DNA of 31,051 bases from Treponema sp. (GCA_031266095.1 JAISBR010000035.1:1-31051), one strand, 5' to 3'; positions 6,636-14,356 are shown, numbered from the stretch's first letter. Notes: a model not told the origin generated them from the sequence alone. Program-made: numbers and translations.

Positions 6636-8050
6636 TGTCTGCAATCCTCATCATTGATGATGAAGCGGGAATCCGGCTGACTCTTGCCTCTATCCTTGAA
6701 GACGAAAAGTATGAAGTCTTCACAGCCGAGGACGCTGTTGTGGGCCTTGAACTGCTGGATAAAGAGCGGATCGATTTAGTTTTTCTCGATGTACTCCTGC
6801 CCAGGCTGGGCGGTATGGAAGCGTTGGAACATATCCGCCGGGACTGGCCCGCAGTGGAAACGGTGATGATCTCCGGCCACGCCAATGTGGACATGGCGGT
6901 ACGGGCGGTCAAGCTGGGAGCCTTCGATTTTTTGGAGAAGCCCCTTTCCCTGGACAAGATCCTGACCGTATGCCGCAACGCCCTTGCCATGGCCGGGCTC
7001 CGGACGGAAAACCTGAACCTGAAAAAAAAAGGTTCCATTATCCGGGACGATATAATCGGCGCCAGCGCTGCCATAAATGAGGTACGGGAACTGGCCAGGC
7101 AGGCTGCGGCAAGCGACGCGAGGATTCTGATAACCGGGGAAAACGGTTCTGGAAAAGAGATTGTGGCACGGGCAATTCACCTGGGTTCCTCCCGCGCGAA
7201 CGGCCCGTTTGTCGAAGTCAACTGCGCCGCCATACCGGAGACTCTCATTGAAAGCGAACTCTTTGGTCATGAAAAAGGGGCTTTTACCGACGCGGTTACC
7301 AGCCGCAAGGGCCGTTTTGAGGTAGCCAATGGCGGTACGCTCTTTATGGATGAAATCGGCGACATGAGTCTTTCAGCCCAGGCAAAAGTGCTGCGGGCGA
7401 TTCAGGAACAAAAAATCGAGCGCCTCGGCGGGGAAAAAACCATCGAAACCGATGTCCGTATTGTGTCGGCAACCAATCAGAACCTGGAAAAAGCCTGCGG
7501 GGGGGGCCGTTTCAGACAGGACCTCTTTTTCAGGCTGAATGTCATTCCCATCCACATTCCCCCCCTGCGGGAGCGGCTTGAAGACATTCCCCTGCTGCTC
7601 CAGCATTTTCTTAAAATCCTGGGCGCTGAACCGGTTGAACTGGAAGAAGACGCCCTGCAATTCCTCTGTTCCCTTAGTTGGCCGGGGAATGTCCGGGAAT
7701 TGAGAAATCTGGCCGAACGGATAGCGGTGATGCACCGGGGAAACCGTATCGACAGTACCGCGCTGATGAATTTAGTGCGGAGAAATCACGGCGGTCAGAA
7801 CCGTCCGGCGGACCGGCAGGATGGGATCGCCGGGGAAACAAACGGGGCTTCCCTTCCCCCGGATATACTGGAACAGAATTTCAGTGAAGCCAAGGAAAAT
7901 TTCGAAAAGTACTACTTACAGTTCCATCTTTCCAGAAATAGTGGTATAATATCCAAAACAGCGGAGGCCATCGGAATTTATCCGAGTAACCTGCACGCTA
8001 AACTGAAAAGGCACAATATTAACGTAGCCACTATAAAGGAAGAACGATGA
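6635..8050 (+). CDS. NtrC-family sigma54-dependent response regulator
   Basis: This 471-residue regulator has a receiver domain (Asp8, Asp9, phospho-acceptor Asp52 in FLDVLLP, Lys102), an AAA+ domain with Walker A GENGSGKE (about 168-175) and Walker B GGTLFMDEIGD, and a C-terminal Fis-type helix-turn-helix (KTAEAIGIYPSNLHAKLKR, about 443-461). It should take phosphate from the kinase encoded just upstream and activate sigma54 promoters. The sigma54-contact loop normally reads GAFTGA; here residues 215-220 read GAFTDA, an altered position in the key loop. The binding site GAGAGGA lies within the end of the kinase gene. It ends in an ATGA overlap with lexA. Its family resembles AtoC/NtrX; the exact regulon cannot be read from the window. 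Confidence 0.92.
   Translation: MSAILIIDDEAGIRLTLASILEDEKYEVFTAEDAVVGLELLDKERIDLVFLDVLLPRLGGMEALEHIRRDWPAVETVMISGHANVDMAVRAVKLGAFDFLEKPLSLDKILTVCRNALAMAGLRTENLNLKKKGSIIRDDIIGASAAINEVRELARQAAASDARILITGENGSGKEIVARAIHLGSSRANGPFVEVNCAAIPETLIESELFGHEKGAFTDAVTSRKGRFEVANGGTLFMDEIGDMSLSAQAKVLRAIQEQKIERLGGEKTIETDVRIVSATNQNLEKACGGGRFRQDLFFRLNVIPIHIPPLRERLEDIPLLLQHFLKILGAEPVELEEDALQFLCSLSWPGNVRELRNLAERIAVMHRGNRIDSTALMNLVRRNHGGQNRPADRQDGIAGETNGASLPPDILEQNFSEAKENFEKYYLQFHLSRNSGIISKTAEAIGIYPSNLHAKLKRHNINVATIKEER
7942..7950 (+). promoter_or_regulatory. Candidate internal extended -10 promoter upstream of lexA
   Basis: TGGTATAAT inside the regulator gene is a perfect TATAAT (7945-7950) with the extended TGn element. 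The -35 region (7922-7927) is poor. It lies about 97 bases before lexA and could let lexA-holA-mntP be expressed apart from the rest of the operon. No clear LexA operator was found beside it. Confidence 0.4.
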
Positions 8051-8655
8051 AAGAGTTGACAGAACGCCAGAAGGAAGTACTGTCTTTTATCACGAACCAT
8101 ATCGACTCTCATTCATACCCTCCCACCATGCGGGAGATCGCGGAATACTTTTCTATGTCAGTAAAGGGCGCTCATGATCACGTAATGGCCCTCAGGAAAA
8201 AGGGGCGTCTTGTACAGAAAGACAAATGTTCCCGGGCCATGAAGCTTGTTCGAGACGGAGAATATGAAGAAACGACGCAGCTGATAAATATTCCCATTTT
8301 AGGGACTGTGGCCGCGGGTAATCCTATTCTGGCCGAGGAAAACAGGGACGGAGCCATTACCCTGCACCGGTCCATGCTCAAAAAAAACAGAAAATACTTT
8401 GTCCTGAAAGTCCGGGGAGATTCCATGTCCGGTATCGGCGTTATGGACGGGGACATGGCGGTTATCGAAAAACAAATCACCGCCCGTAACGGCGAGATTG
8501 TAGTGGCTGTGGTGGACGACGCGGTAACACTGAAACGCTTTTTCAAAGAAAACAACAGAATCAAGCTGCAGGCGGAGAATGACGCCTATAAACCCATTTA
8601 CTGCCAAGATGTGCGGATTCTGGGCCGCCTCTCCCAGATCCTCCGCTTTTATTGA
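8047..8655 (+). CDS. lexA: LexA repressor
   Basis: This 202-residue SOS repressor has a winged helix at 1-70 (MKELTERQKEVLSFI, then SYPPTMREIAEYF), the self-cleavage site Ala90-Gly91, and the peptidase dyad Ser126 (GDSMSG) and Lys163 (TLKRFF), all offset by 7 from the E. coli residues. It is therefore a complete self-cleaving repressor controlled by RecA filaments. The start ATG overlaps the regulator stop (ATGA), so it is translated by coupling. I could not find a convincing operator palindrome upstream of the operon or of lexA, so autoregulation is unsupported. Placing lexA behind a two-component regulator and in front of holA is unusual compared with the common stand-alone arrangement. Confidence 0.95.
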   Translation: MKELTERQKEVLSFITNHIDSHSYPPTMREIAEYFSMSVKGAHDHVMALRKKGRLVQKDKCSRAMKLVRDGEYEETTQLINIPILGTVAAGNPILAEENRDGAITLHRSMLKKNRKYFVLKVRGDSMSGIGVMDGDMAVIEKQITARNGEIVVAVVDDAVTLKRFFKENNRIKLQAENDAYKPIYCQDVRILGRLSQILRFY

Positions 8656-8657
8656 CG

Positions 8658-9632
8658 ATGGCAGCAAGCAGGCAGCCTTCCGGCGTATATGCCGCCAATG
8701 CTTACCTCTTCCTCGGTCCCGAGCTGGGTAAAAAACAGGATGATATTGACGCAATCCGAAAAAAACTTGCGGGAGTGGAAGAGACGGTTTTCTACGCCGG
8801 GGAAACGCCGGCAAACCGGATGGCGGCGGCCATTCAGAATCACAGCCTCTTTGCCGCGTCCCGGCTCTTTCTGATAAAAAGCGCGGAACAGCTCAAAAAG
8901 GATGACGCCGGCCTTCTCGCGTCCTGCATAGAGAGCCTCGAAAAAGATGTTACGCTGATCTTCATCTCCGAGGAAACAAAACTCGCCGCGGCCCTTGATA
9001 ATGCCGTCCCCAGGGGGAACCGGCGGATCTTCTACGAGCTTTTTGAACACGAAAAATTCGAATGGGTGCGTTCCTTTTTCAGCCGGGAAGGATTCAGGAT
9101 TCAGCCTGATGGGGTCGAAACTATCCTCGAGATGGTGGAAAACAACACCGAAGCCCTCAGGCGGGAATGTTCCCGGCTCATGCTGTTTTTGCCAAAAGAC
9201 CGTCCGGTTGAGGCGAAAGACGTGGAGCAGTGGCTCTCTCACAGCAGGGAAGAGTCGGCCTTTACCCTTTTTTCCCGTATCGCGGCGGGGGATCTTTCCA
9301 AAGCCATTGAATCCCTTCACACCCTCCTCGCGGCAAAGGAAGCCCCTCCGGGTATCCTGGCCGGTCTCGCCTGGTGTTTCAGAAAACTTCGGGACTATAT
9401 TGCTCTTTTGGAAACGGGCGAAGCGAACTATCTTGAGCTTAAAAAGATAGGGCTCAGCGCGCCCAAGGCCAAGGACGATTACGCGGCCGCAGCCCGCAGG
9501 TACGACGCCGACGCCTGCCTTGCCCTTATCGCGGAATATGATATTCTCCTCCGTTCCGCCGGAACCGCCCTGGAGGAAATATTGATGGACGCCTACATCG
9601 TTAAATTATTCAAAAGCGGCGCGCGAAGATGA
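8658..9632 (+). CDS. holA: DNA polymerase III delta subunit
   Basis: This 324-residue protein resembles HolA, the clamp-loader subunit that opens the beta clamp. The N-terminus (YLFLGPELGKKQDDIDAIRKKL) and overall plan fit: a divergent AAA+-like N-terminal half, the stretch around ETILEMVENNTEALRRECSRL (central lid helices), and a C-terminal helical collar with AGLAWCFRKLRDY. HolA sequences diverge strongly, so recognition rests on order and several short motifs. ATG 8658 is preferred; a TTG at 8652 overlapping the lexA stop is possible. There is no separate binding site, which suggests coupling to lexA. Its stop overlaps the next start by four bases. Confidence 0.82.
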   Translation: MAASRQPSGVYAANAYLFLGPELGKKQDDIDAIRKKLAGVEETVFYAGETPANRMAAAIQNHSLFAASRLFLIKSAEQLKKDDAGLLASCIESLEKDVTLIFISEETKLAAALDNAVPRGNRRIFYELFEHEKFEWVRSFFSREGFRIQPDGVETILEMVENNTEALRRECSRLMLFLPKDRPVEAKDVEQWLSHSREESAFTLFSRIAAGDLSKAIESLHTLLAAKEAPPGILAGLAWCFRKLRDYIALLETGEANYLELKKIGLSAPKAKDDYAAAARRYDADACLALIAEYDILLRSAGTALEEILMDAYIVKLFKSGARR

Positions 9633-10270
9633 TTGCGCTGCTGATTATCGCCCTGGGCCTTTCTATGGACGCCTTCGCGGTCTCGGTCGGCGCCGGGACC
9701 AGTATTCGGGACTTACGCCCCTTCCACGCCGTCAGGGCAAGTTTTTTTTTCGGTCTCTTTCAGTTCATCATGCCCCTGGCGGGCTGCTATCTGGGCGAAG
9801 CCTTCGCGTCCTACATCGAAGCCTTTGACCACTGGATCGCCTTTGCCCTTTTAGTCTTTATCGGCGGGAAAATGCTTGTCGAAACGCCGCGCCGTAAAAA
9901 CACATCCGGCGGAACCGTCGCCGGCGGCAAAAACGCCGGCAGCGGCGAAAGCGACAAGGGCCGCAAAAACCCACAAGCGCAACAGGCTCCTAGCAGTGCC
10001 GGCGACATCCGCGGCTTGAGAACCCTCCTTACCCTTTCGGTGGCGACCAGTATTGACGCCTTTGCCGCGGGCATTTCGCTGAGCATCATGGGCTACGGCG
10101 TCTGGGGAAGCGCCGCGGTCATTGGCGGCGTCACCTTTCTGGTCTGCCTCTGCGGATTCGAGTTTGGCCGCCGCGCCGGTATGATCCTGGAAAAACGGGC
10201 GCAGCTGGCCGGGGGAATTGTCCTCATCGGCATCGGCGTAAAGATACTGGCGGAGCATCTTTGGGGATAG
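9629..10270 (+). CDS. mntP: MntP-family manganese efflux pump
   Basis: This 213-residue integral membrane protein carries the two half-repeats of the MntP/UPF0059 family, each with a membrane-embedded Asp: ALGLSMDAFAVSVGAG at the N-terminus and LSVATSIDAFAAGISLSIMG near 130-150. Six helices are expected and the protein should export Mn2+. The two halves are joined by an unusually long Gly/Ala/Lys-rich cytoplasmic linker (about residues 88-128, including SGGTVAGGKNAGSG); most family members are nearer 185-190 residues. It is the last gene of the operon, overlapping holA by ATGA. The TCCGGC/GCCGGA hairpin at 10271-10287 begins right after the stop codon. Confidence 0.9.
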   Translation: MIALLIIALGLSMDAFAVSVGAGTSIRDLRPFHAVRASFFFGLFQFIMPLAGCYLGEAFASYIEAFDHWIAFALLVFIGGKMLVETPRRKNTSGGTVAGGKNAGSGESDKGRKNPQAQQAPSSAGDIRGLRTLLTLSVATSIDAFAAGISLSIMGYGVWGSAAVIGGVTFLVCLCGFEFGRRAGMILEKRAQLAGGIVLIGIGVKILAEHLWG

Positions 10271-10638
10271 TCCGGCCGCGCGCCGGACGGCGTTAAATCT
10301 CTCCCCGCCCGGTAAATCTCCGAAAACAATATTTTTTCCGCAAGTTGTTCAGCTCATGAACAAATTTTCGTGTTTTTCTGCGTTTTTCTGTGGTCACGGG
10401 GTCTCCGCCATGCCCGGCGATTTTTCACTGGAATCAAGATACAATATCCAAACGGGCGAATTTAAGAACCGGATTACCGGAAAACCTTATATTTTCCATT
10501 CTACAACTTGAAATTTCAGGCGTTTTTCGTGATTCCATTCCTTAAACCAGAAAATGAAGCCTGATTTAGCCGCTTAATCCCCGATCCTCCCTCCGCCCTA
10601 AAAAACATATACAATCCATACTTTTTTTCAAAAAATTG

Positions 10639-10666
10639 TTGACAAAAAAAAAAAACAATCTATATT
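10639..10666 (+). promoter_or_regulatory. Strong promoter of the 10889 lipoprotein gene
   Basis: A perfect TTGACA (10639-10644), a 16-base spacer that is almost pure A, and TATATT (10661-10666). The expected start near 10673 leaves a 5' leader of roughly 215 bases. Confidence 0.75.
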
Positions 10667-10672
10667 CTCTTT

Positions 10673-10888
10673 GACTTGTAATGTGTTTTAGAAAAAACAC
10701 TTGCAAAAAGCTGTCCGGTATGGGCGGCTTGTGATGGTTACAAAGGGGGACCCGGCAGCGGGCCAAACGGTTCCGTGCTTCTGTCAGGACGCGGGGTGTT
10801 TTTCCTCTTGTAAATACAAAAAGGGAACGCGGCATGGCTTTGCGGTGGCAAAAAACGGCGGCGTTCCGGCAAACTTAAGGAGAAGGAC
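10673..10888 (+). promoter_or_regulatory. Structured 5' leader, possible attenuator
   Basis: Several stems can be drawn in order: GTGTTTT with AAAACAC (10682-10700), AAGCTGTCC with GGGCGGCTT around GGTAT, a stem around ACCCGGCAGCGGG, CCGTG with CGCGG followed by GGTGTTTTT (terminator-like), and GGAACGC with GCGTTCC just before the ribosome binding site. No known riboswitch consensus was recognised. The function is inferred from length and structure only. Confidence 0.4.
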
Positions 10889-11719
10889 ATGAAGAAAAAT
10901 TTTGTAAGATTGGGAGTTCTGGCAGCGGCGCTGGCGCTCATTTTTGCGGCGTGCGCGCAGCCCACCGATGAATCATCTTCGGGCCCCAACGCCCCTACGA
11001 TCATCCGGCTGCACCTGGACAAACAGCAAACCGTGGATTTTTCAGGTGTAACGTTTGAAATAAGAGTTGCCGAGGAACTGTATGTTCCGCAGGGTGTAAC
11101 AGCTTATCCCTACGGCCTTGTTCCGGGGCAGAATGTTGGTAAAACCGTCGGCGAGCTCATTAATGCTGTGGATGTGAATGACCGGACGAAAGTGTTGGCA
11201 ATACCCGGCGTCGGGACAAGGAGTAATGCGCCTGCCGATACTGTTCTCCAAACACAGGGTAAAAAGAATATCCTTGCGAGTGGAGTTTTGACTGCCGCAG
11301 GTGGTGTCAGCACAGTTGGTGGTGGCGCGGCGAATTCAGGCTTAATCCAGACCGATAACAAGGATAAGACCCAGCGCTACATCGACATTGAGCTGGTTGA
11401 CGTAAAGCCCTCGAGCGCGGGCTTCGGTTCGGTCTTCAGCGGGAGCATCAGCGGATATGTGGAACTGGCGGTAACCGGCGCTGGCGCTGGCGGAAGTGGC
11501 GTAGCAGCCAATACGGCCTATCTGTACACCAAAGATAAACACGGTTTCAATGACTTCCTGAGAATCGCTACCGCCGCCGATGAGGCAGCAAATGGGGCTC
11601 TCGCTGTTGGTACCGCGGTTTACGGGACGAGAAACGCCAATATCAAGAAGGTCAGCCTGAAATCCGGCATCAACGACATTTATCTTTCCTTTTTCTCACA
11701 GCATCAGAACAATGATTAA
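10889..11719 (+). CDS. Predicted lipoprotein of unknown function
   Basis: This 276-residue protein has a lipoprotein signal ending LIFAAC, so Cys22 should be lipidated. The mature part begins with a Ser/Thr/Pro linker and is rich in Gly, Ala, Val and Thr, including a GAGAGGSGVAANTA stretch near 196-209; it looks like beta-rich secreted or surface protein. I do not recognise the family. The AAGGAGAAGG binding site is excellent and the promoter is strong with a long structured leader, so high or regulated expression is likely (inference). It is flanked by non-coding DNA and ends before a strong terminator at 11783. Confidence 0.85.
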   Translation: MKKNFVRLGVLAAALALIFAACAQPTDESSSGPNAPTIIRLHLDKQQTVDFSGVTFEIRVAEELYVPQGVTAYPYGLVPGQNVGKTVGELINAVDVNDRTKVLAIPGVGTRSNAPADTVLQTQGKKNILASGVLTAAGGVSTVGGGAANSGLIQTDNKDKTQRYIDIELVDVKPSSAGFGSVFSGSISGYVELAVTGAGAGGSGVAANTAYLYTKDKHGFNDFLRIATAADEAANGALAVGTAVYGTRNANIKKVSLKSGINDIYLSFFSQHQNND

Positions 11720-11782
11720 CCCGGCCTTTGCCGCTTAGCCGCCGCGGGCGGCGCTGGTCATAATCCGGTTTCTTTTTCCTTG

Positions 11783-11818
11783 GGCCCGTTATGCATTGCA
11801 TAGCGGGCCGTCTTTTTT
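11783..11818 (+). terminator. Rho-independent terminator of the 10889 lipoprotein gene
   Basis: GGCCCGTTATGCA pairs with TGCATAGCGGGCC (one G-T pair) and TCTTTTTT follows directly. This is the clearest plus-strand terminator in the window. Confidence 0.85.
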
Positions 11819-11860
11819 GGCCCGCCTGTCCCCAATGCCTAAACTTGATCCACAAAATTT

Positions 11861-12013
11861 TTAACCGCAAGGTCGAAGAAGTCGAAGAAGTTTTTATTCG
11901 AATTACTCAAAATTTGAGCCGTTTTAGCCATTCTTTCCCGGAAATTTGGTACATGAGGTACCTCTTTCCTTCCTTACTTTTACTTTTTTGACTTCTTCGA
12001 CATAGCGGTAAAT
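11861..12013. repeat. Inverted-repeat-bounded MITE-like segment
   Basis: The left end reads TTAACCGCAAGGTCGAAGAA and continues with a second GTCGAAGAA. The right end (11985-12013), read on the minus strand, is TTACCGCTATGTCGAAGAA followed by GTC. The two ends form an imperfect inverted repeat of about 25 bases around about 95 bases. No transposase and no clear target duplication are visible. Confidence 0.45.
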
Positions 12014-12051
12014 CTTCCTCATTATTTCCGAAAGGCTGTTATGCCGGGGCT

Positions 12052-12411
12052 TTAAGCTCCCAGGATTTCATCGATCTTTTCATTGATCTGGGCGGCGGAA
12101 AAGGGTTTAATCAAAATTCCAGCGGCGCCCTTTTTAATAACCTCCGACGCGGTAAGGTTGTCGGCCTGGGAGGTTACCATGAGAATCTTGGCGTCCGGTT
12201 TGATCTTCAACATCTCCGCCAGGCAGGTGAGGCCGTCCATTTTCGGCATGGAAATATCCAGTGTTACTATATCCGGCAGGGTTTCGCTGAACATACGGAG
12301 CCCCGCCTCTCCGTCCGGGGCGGATCCGGCCAGGGTAAATTGCCTTGCTGCCAGGGACCGTTCAACCACCTTACGCATCATCAGGGAATCATCAACAATA
12401 AGCAATTTCAT
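12052..12411 (-). CDS. CheY-like single-domain response regulator
   Basis: This 119-residue receiver-only protein has the acidic pair in LLIVDDS, phospho-acceptor Asp in DIVTLDISMPKMDG, Thr/Ser in ILMVTSQAD, and Lys in GILIKPFS. It has no output domain, so it should act by protein contact, as CheY-type proteins do on motors or kinases. I start it at the ATG at 12411; an earlier ATG at 12438 would add nine residues that do not belong to the fold. It has no clear ribosome binding site, and a weak GATAGC lies 7 bases upstream of ATG, so a leaderless start is possible but not convincing. It is divergent from the tRNA-editing gene, 115 bases away. No chemotaxis gene is adjacent. Confidence 0.9.
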   Translation of the reverse strand: MKLLIVDDSLMMRKVVERSLAARQFTLAGSAPDGEAGLRMFSETLPDIVTLDISMPKMDGLTCLAEMLKIKPDAKILMVTSQADNLTASEVIKKGAAGILIKPFSAAQINEKIDEILGA

Positions 12412-12491
12412 AAAACAGGCTATCACGGTAAGCGGCAAATGTAAACAACAATATTGCCAATATATTTCCGGACAGCGGTCGTGGGGGATTC

Positions 12492-12520
12492 TTCACTTTC
12501 CGGCCTTTAAACGCTATAAT
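12492..12520 (+). promoter_or_regulatory. Promoter of the AlaX-like gene, leaderless layout
   Basis: TTCACT (12492-12497), 17 bases, then a perfect TATAAT (12515-12520). The ATG comes after just 6 bases (GGTTTC). No ribosome binding site is possible in that space. Confidence 0.7.
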
Positions 12521-12526
12521 GGTTTC

Positions 12527-13768
12527 ATGCGTACCGAAAGACTCTACTACGATTATGTCTCAGGCGATCCCTTTTCGGCCGGCATAATAGAAGTCCGGCC
12601 CTGGGAATCCGGGGGCGGGACCGCGGCCGCCCTGGTGCTGGACAGGACCATTTTCTATCCGGAGGGAGGCGGGCAGAGCGCCGACCGGGGGAGCGTTAAC
12701 GGGATGCCACTCCTGGATGTGCGGGAACAAGACGGGGAGATTCTGCATATTGTTTCTATAAAGGGGGGAGAACAGCCCGTGTCCGGGCCCGCCCGCCTGA
12801 TCCTTGACGCTGTCCGGCGCCGGGATTTTACGGTACAGCACACCGGACAGCATCTCCTTTCGGGGACCATTCTGCGCATGACGGGAAAACCCACGGTTTC
12901 AATGCACCTGGGGGAAGAGGTAAACACCATTGACGTGGACAGCCCGGAAATTTCCGCGGGCGTTCTTACCGCGGTTGAGGAAGCGGCAGCGGACGCCATT
13001 GAGCGGGATCATCCGGTGATCATCCATCTCTGTCCGCCTGAAGACGCGCAAAGTTTTCCCCTGCGCAAGGTTCCGCCCCAGGGTGAAGACGTGATCCGGG
13101 TAGTGGAAATAACGGAGAATGACTTTTCTCCCTGCTGCGGTACCCACTGTACATCAACCGCTCAAATCGGCGCACTTCGCGTATTGGGCGCTGAAAAGTA
13201 CAAGGGCATGACCAGGGTAAGTTTTATCACCGGCCGCAGGGTACTGCGGGACAGCAGGCTGCTCAGGGAAAACGCCGGGACTGTTTCCCGCAGCCTCAAA
13301 GTTCCGTTAGCTGAAACCGGCAGGGGCGTACTGGCGCTGCTGGAAAAGACAAAGTCCCTGGAGCGGCGGGTAAACGAGCTTGAGGACGCCGCCGCCCAAA
13401 TCAAGGCCGCCGCCCTGCTGGAAAAGGCGGGACTTGCCGGGACAGGCGCTGATGAACAGGGTACGGCCCCTGGGCCGGCCGTGGTGGCAGAGCGTTACGC
13501 CGACACGGATATGGAAGAAGTGCTCCGCATCGGCCGGGCCGCGCAGAAGCTCACCGGGGCGGTTTTGATTCTCGCCTCTGAGCGGGATCTCAAATTCGCC
13601 GCCTTCTGTTCCGCCAAAGGACGCGACATCCGGGCCCTGGTGAAAGACGCCCTGGAAAAGGCGGGAGGCAAGGGCGGAGGCGGCCCCTCGTTCTTTCAGG
13701 GACTGTTCGCCTCCTCCGGGGAACTTACGGATTTTCTTTCGGCGGTATCGGACGGAAAGCAGTCATGA
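12527..13768 (+). CDS. AlaX-type alanyl-tRNA editing protein with DHHA1 domain
   Basis: This 413-residue protein resembles the editing half of alanyl-tRNA synthetase. The N-terminal OB-like part contains DRTIFYPEGGGQSADRG, followed by the zinc motif HTGQHLLSG (HxxxH) and the second zinc site CCGTHC. A coiled coil (about 260-310) leads to a C-terminal DHHA1 domain marked by GGKGGGGPSFFQG. It should hydrolyse Ser- or Gly-mischarged tRNA-Ala in trans (AlaX-L type, established for the family). There is no aminoacylation domain, so it is not AlaRS. ATG 12527 is chosen because the fold starts there and a perfect -10 box sits just before it; a longer frame from 12083 only reads through the antisense strand of the neighbouring gene. 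Confidence 0.9.
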   Translation: MRTERLYYDYVSGDPFSAGIIEVRPWESGGGTAAALVLDRTIFYPEGGGQSADRGSVNGMPLLDVREQDGEILHIVSIKGGEQPVSGPARLILDAVRRRDFTVQHTGQHLLSGTILRMTGKPTVSMHLGEEVNTIDVDSPEISAGVLTAVEEAAADAIERDHPVIIHLCPPEDAQSFPLRKVPPQGEDVIRVVEITENDFSPCCGTHCTSTAQIGALRVLGAEKYKGMTRVSFITGRRVLRDSRLLRENAGTVSRSLKVPLAETGRGVLALLEKTKSLERRVNELEDAAAQIKAAALLEKAGLAGTGADEQGTAPGPAVVAERYADTDMEEVLRIGRAAQKLTGAVLILASERDLKFAAFCSAKGRDIRALVKDALEKAGGKGGGGPSFFQGLFASSGELTDFLSAVSDGKQS

Positions 13769-13771
13769 GCA

Positions 13772-14254
13772 TCAATTGCCGACCAGGCGCCTGCCAATGT
13801 CGCTGAGCTCCGGCATCTGTAAATAGAGGGGCAGGTGGCCCCGCGAGGCTGTTTTGTCCAATTCAACCAGGCTCACAAACAGTTCATTGATCATATCCGC
13901 GAAGACCTGCACATTGGAAGAGAAGGTGTTTACCGCCATGTTCCGGAGTACTCTGTCCGAACCGCTGGCGACGGTGTTCAACCGGTTCTTAAGGGAAGAT
14001 CCTAGTTCCCGGCGGGCAACAGACACGAAATGGGCGGCGGCGGCAATCTGCCGGTACAGCTCATCGATATGAATCCCCTGGTATTTGACCTGCTCCATCT
14101 TTTCCGTAAGGCTTTCAAGCAGATCCCAGGTCAGTTTGTCCAGGGGAAGCTGCAACAGCGCCGGACGAAGGAAACGGTTGGCGATATTAGCGCGGTAATG
14201 TTCCCCGATTCGTTCTATGAGGCTGATAACATTGGCGTCCCGTACCGGCTGCAA
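13772..14254 (-). CDS. Helical protein of unknown function
   Basis: This 160-residue, probably cytoplasmic protein is almost entirely alpha-helical, with no signal peptide or membrane segment. I do not recognise the family. Segments such as LIERIGEHYRANIANRFL and SLVELDKTASRGHLPLYLQ look conserved-protein-like rather than random. The start is TTG at 14254: AGGAG lies 6 bases upstream, whereas no in-frame ATG near the N-terminus has a binding site. It is convergent with the tRNA-editing gene (3 bases between stops). Upstream lies a hairpin/GGTAT repeat at 14271-14325, leaving little room for its own promoter, which was not identified. Confidence 0.75.
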   Translation of the reverse strand: MQPVRDANVISLIERIGEHYRANIANRFLRPALLQLPLDKLTWDLLESLTEKMEQVKYQGIHIDELYRQIAAAAHFVSVARRELGSSLKNRLNTVASGSDRVLRNMAVNTFSSNVQVFADMINELFVSLVELDKTASRGHLPLYLQMPELSDIGRRLVGN

Positions 14255-14270
14255 AAAAACTCCTGAGCTT

Positions 14271-14335
14271 TATTCGTGGCGAGGGTTTAATACCCCACCG
14301 GACCGGAGGTCCGAGCTCTGCCGCGCGCTTGTTGA
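14271..14335 (-). repeat. GC-hairpin/GGTAT repeat unit, with 27-bp match to 452-478
   Basis: The first 27 bases match the reverse complement of 452-478 with one difference. On the minus strand the order is CGCGCGGCAGAGC, a GGACC-TCC-GGTCC hairpin, then GGTGGGGTATTAAACC and the shared end. This is the same grammar as at 368-480 with a different stem. Confidence 0.65.
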
Positions 14336-14356
14336 TTATACTACATTCGAGACGGA

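Larger units (their letters stand above)
10271..10888. other. Long intergenic region with hairpins and a leader
   Basis: The region starts with a GC hairpin (10271-10287, TCCGGC/GCCGGA) that lacks a T run. It also holds an inverted repeat TTGTTCA-N5-TGAACAA (10345-10363) and a simple-sequence patch whose minus strand reads ACCACAGAAAAACGCAG, a quasi-repeat style. A promoter lies at 10639-10666, followed by about 215 bases of structured leader before the lipoprotein gene. No gene was supported between 10288 and 10638. Confidence 0.5.

Noticed and set aside
12083..12526. N-terminal extension of the tRNA-editing protein
   Set aside because: The extension is the antisense of the CheY-like gene, and a perfect promoter lies just before ATG 12527.
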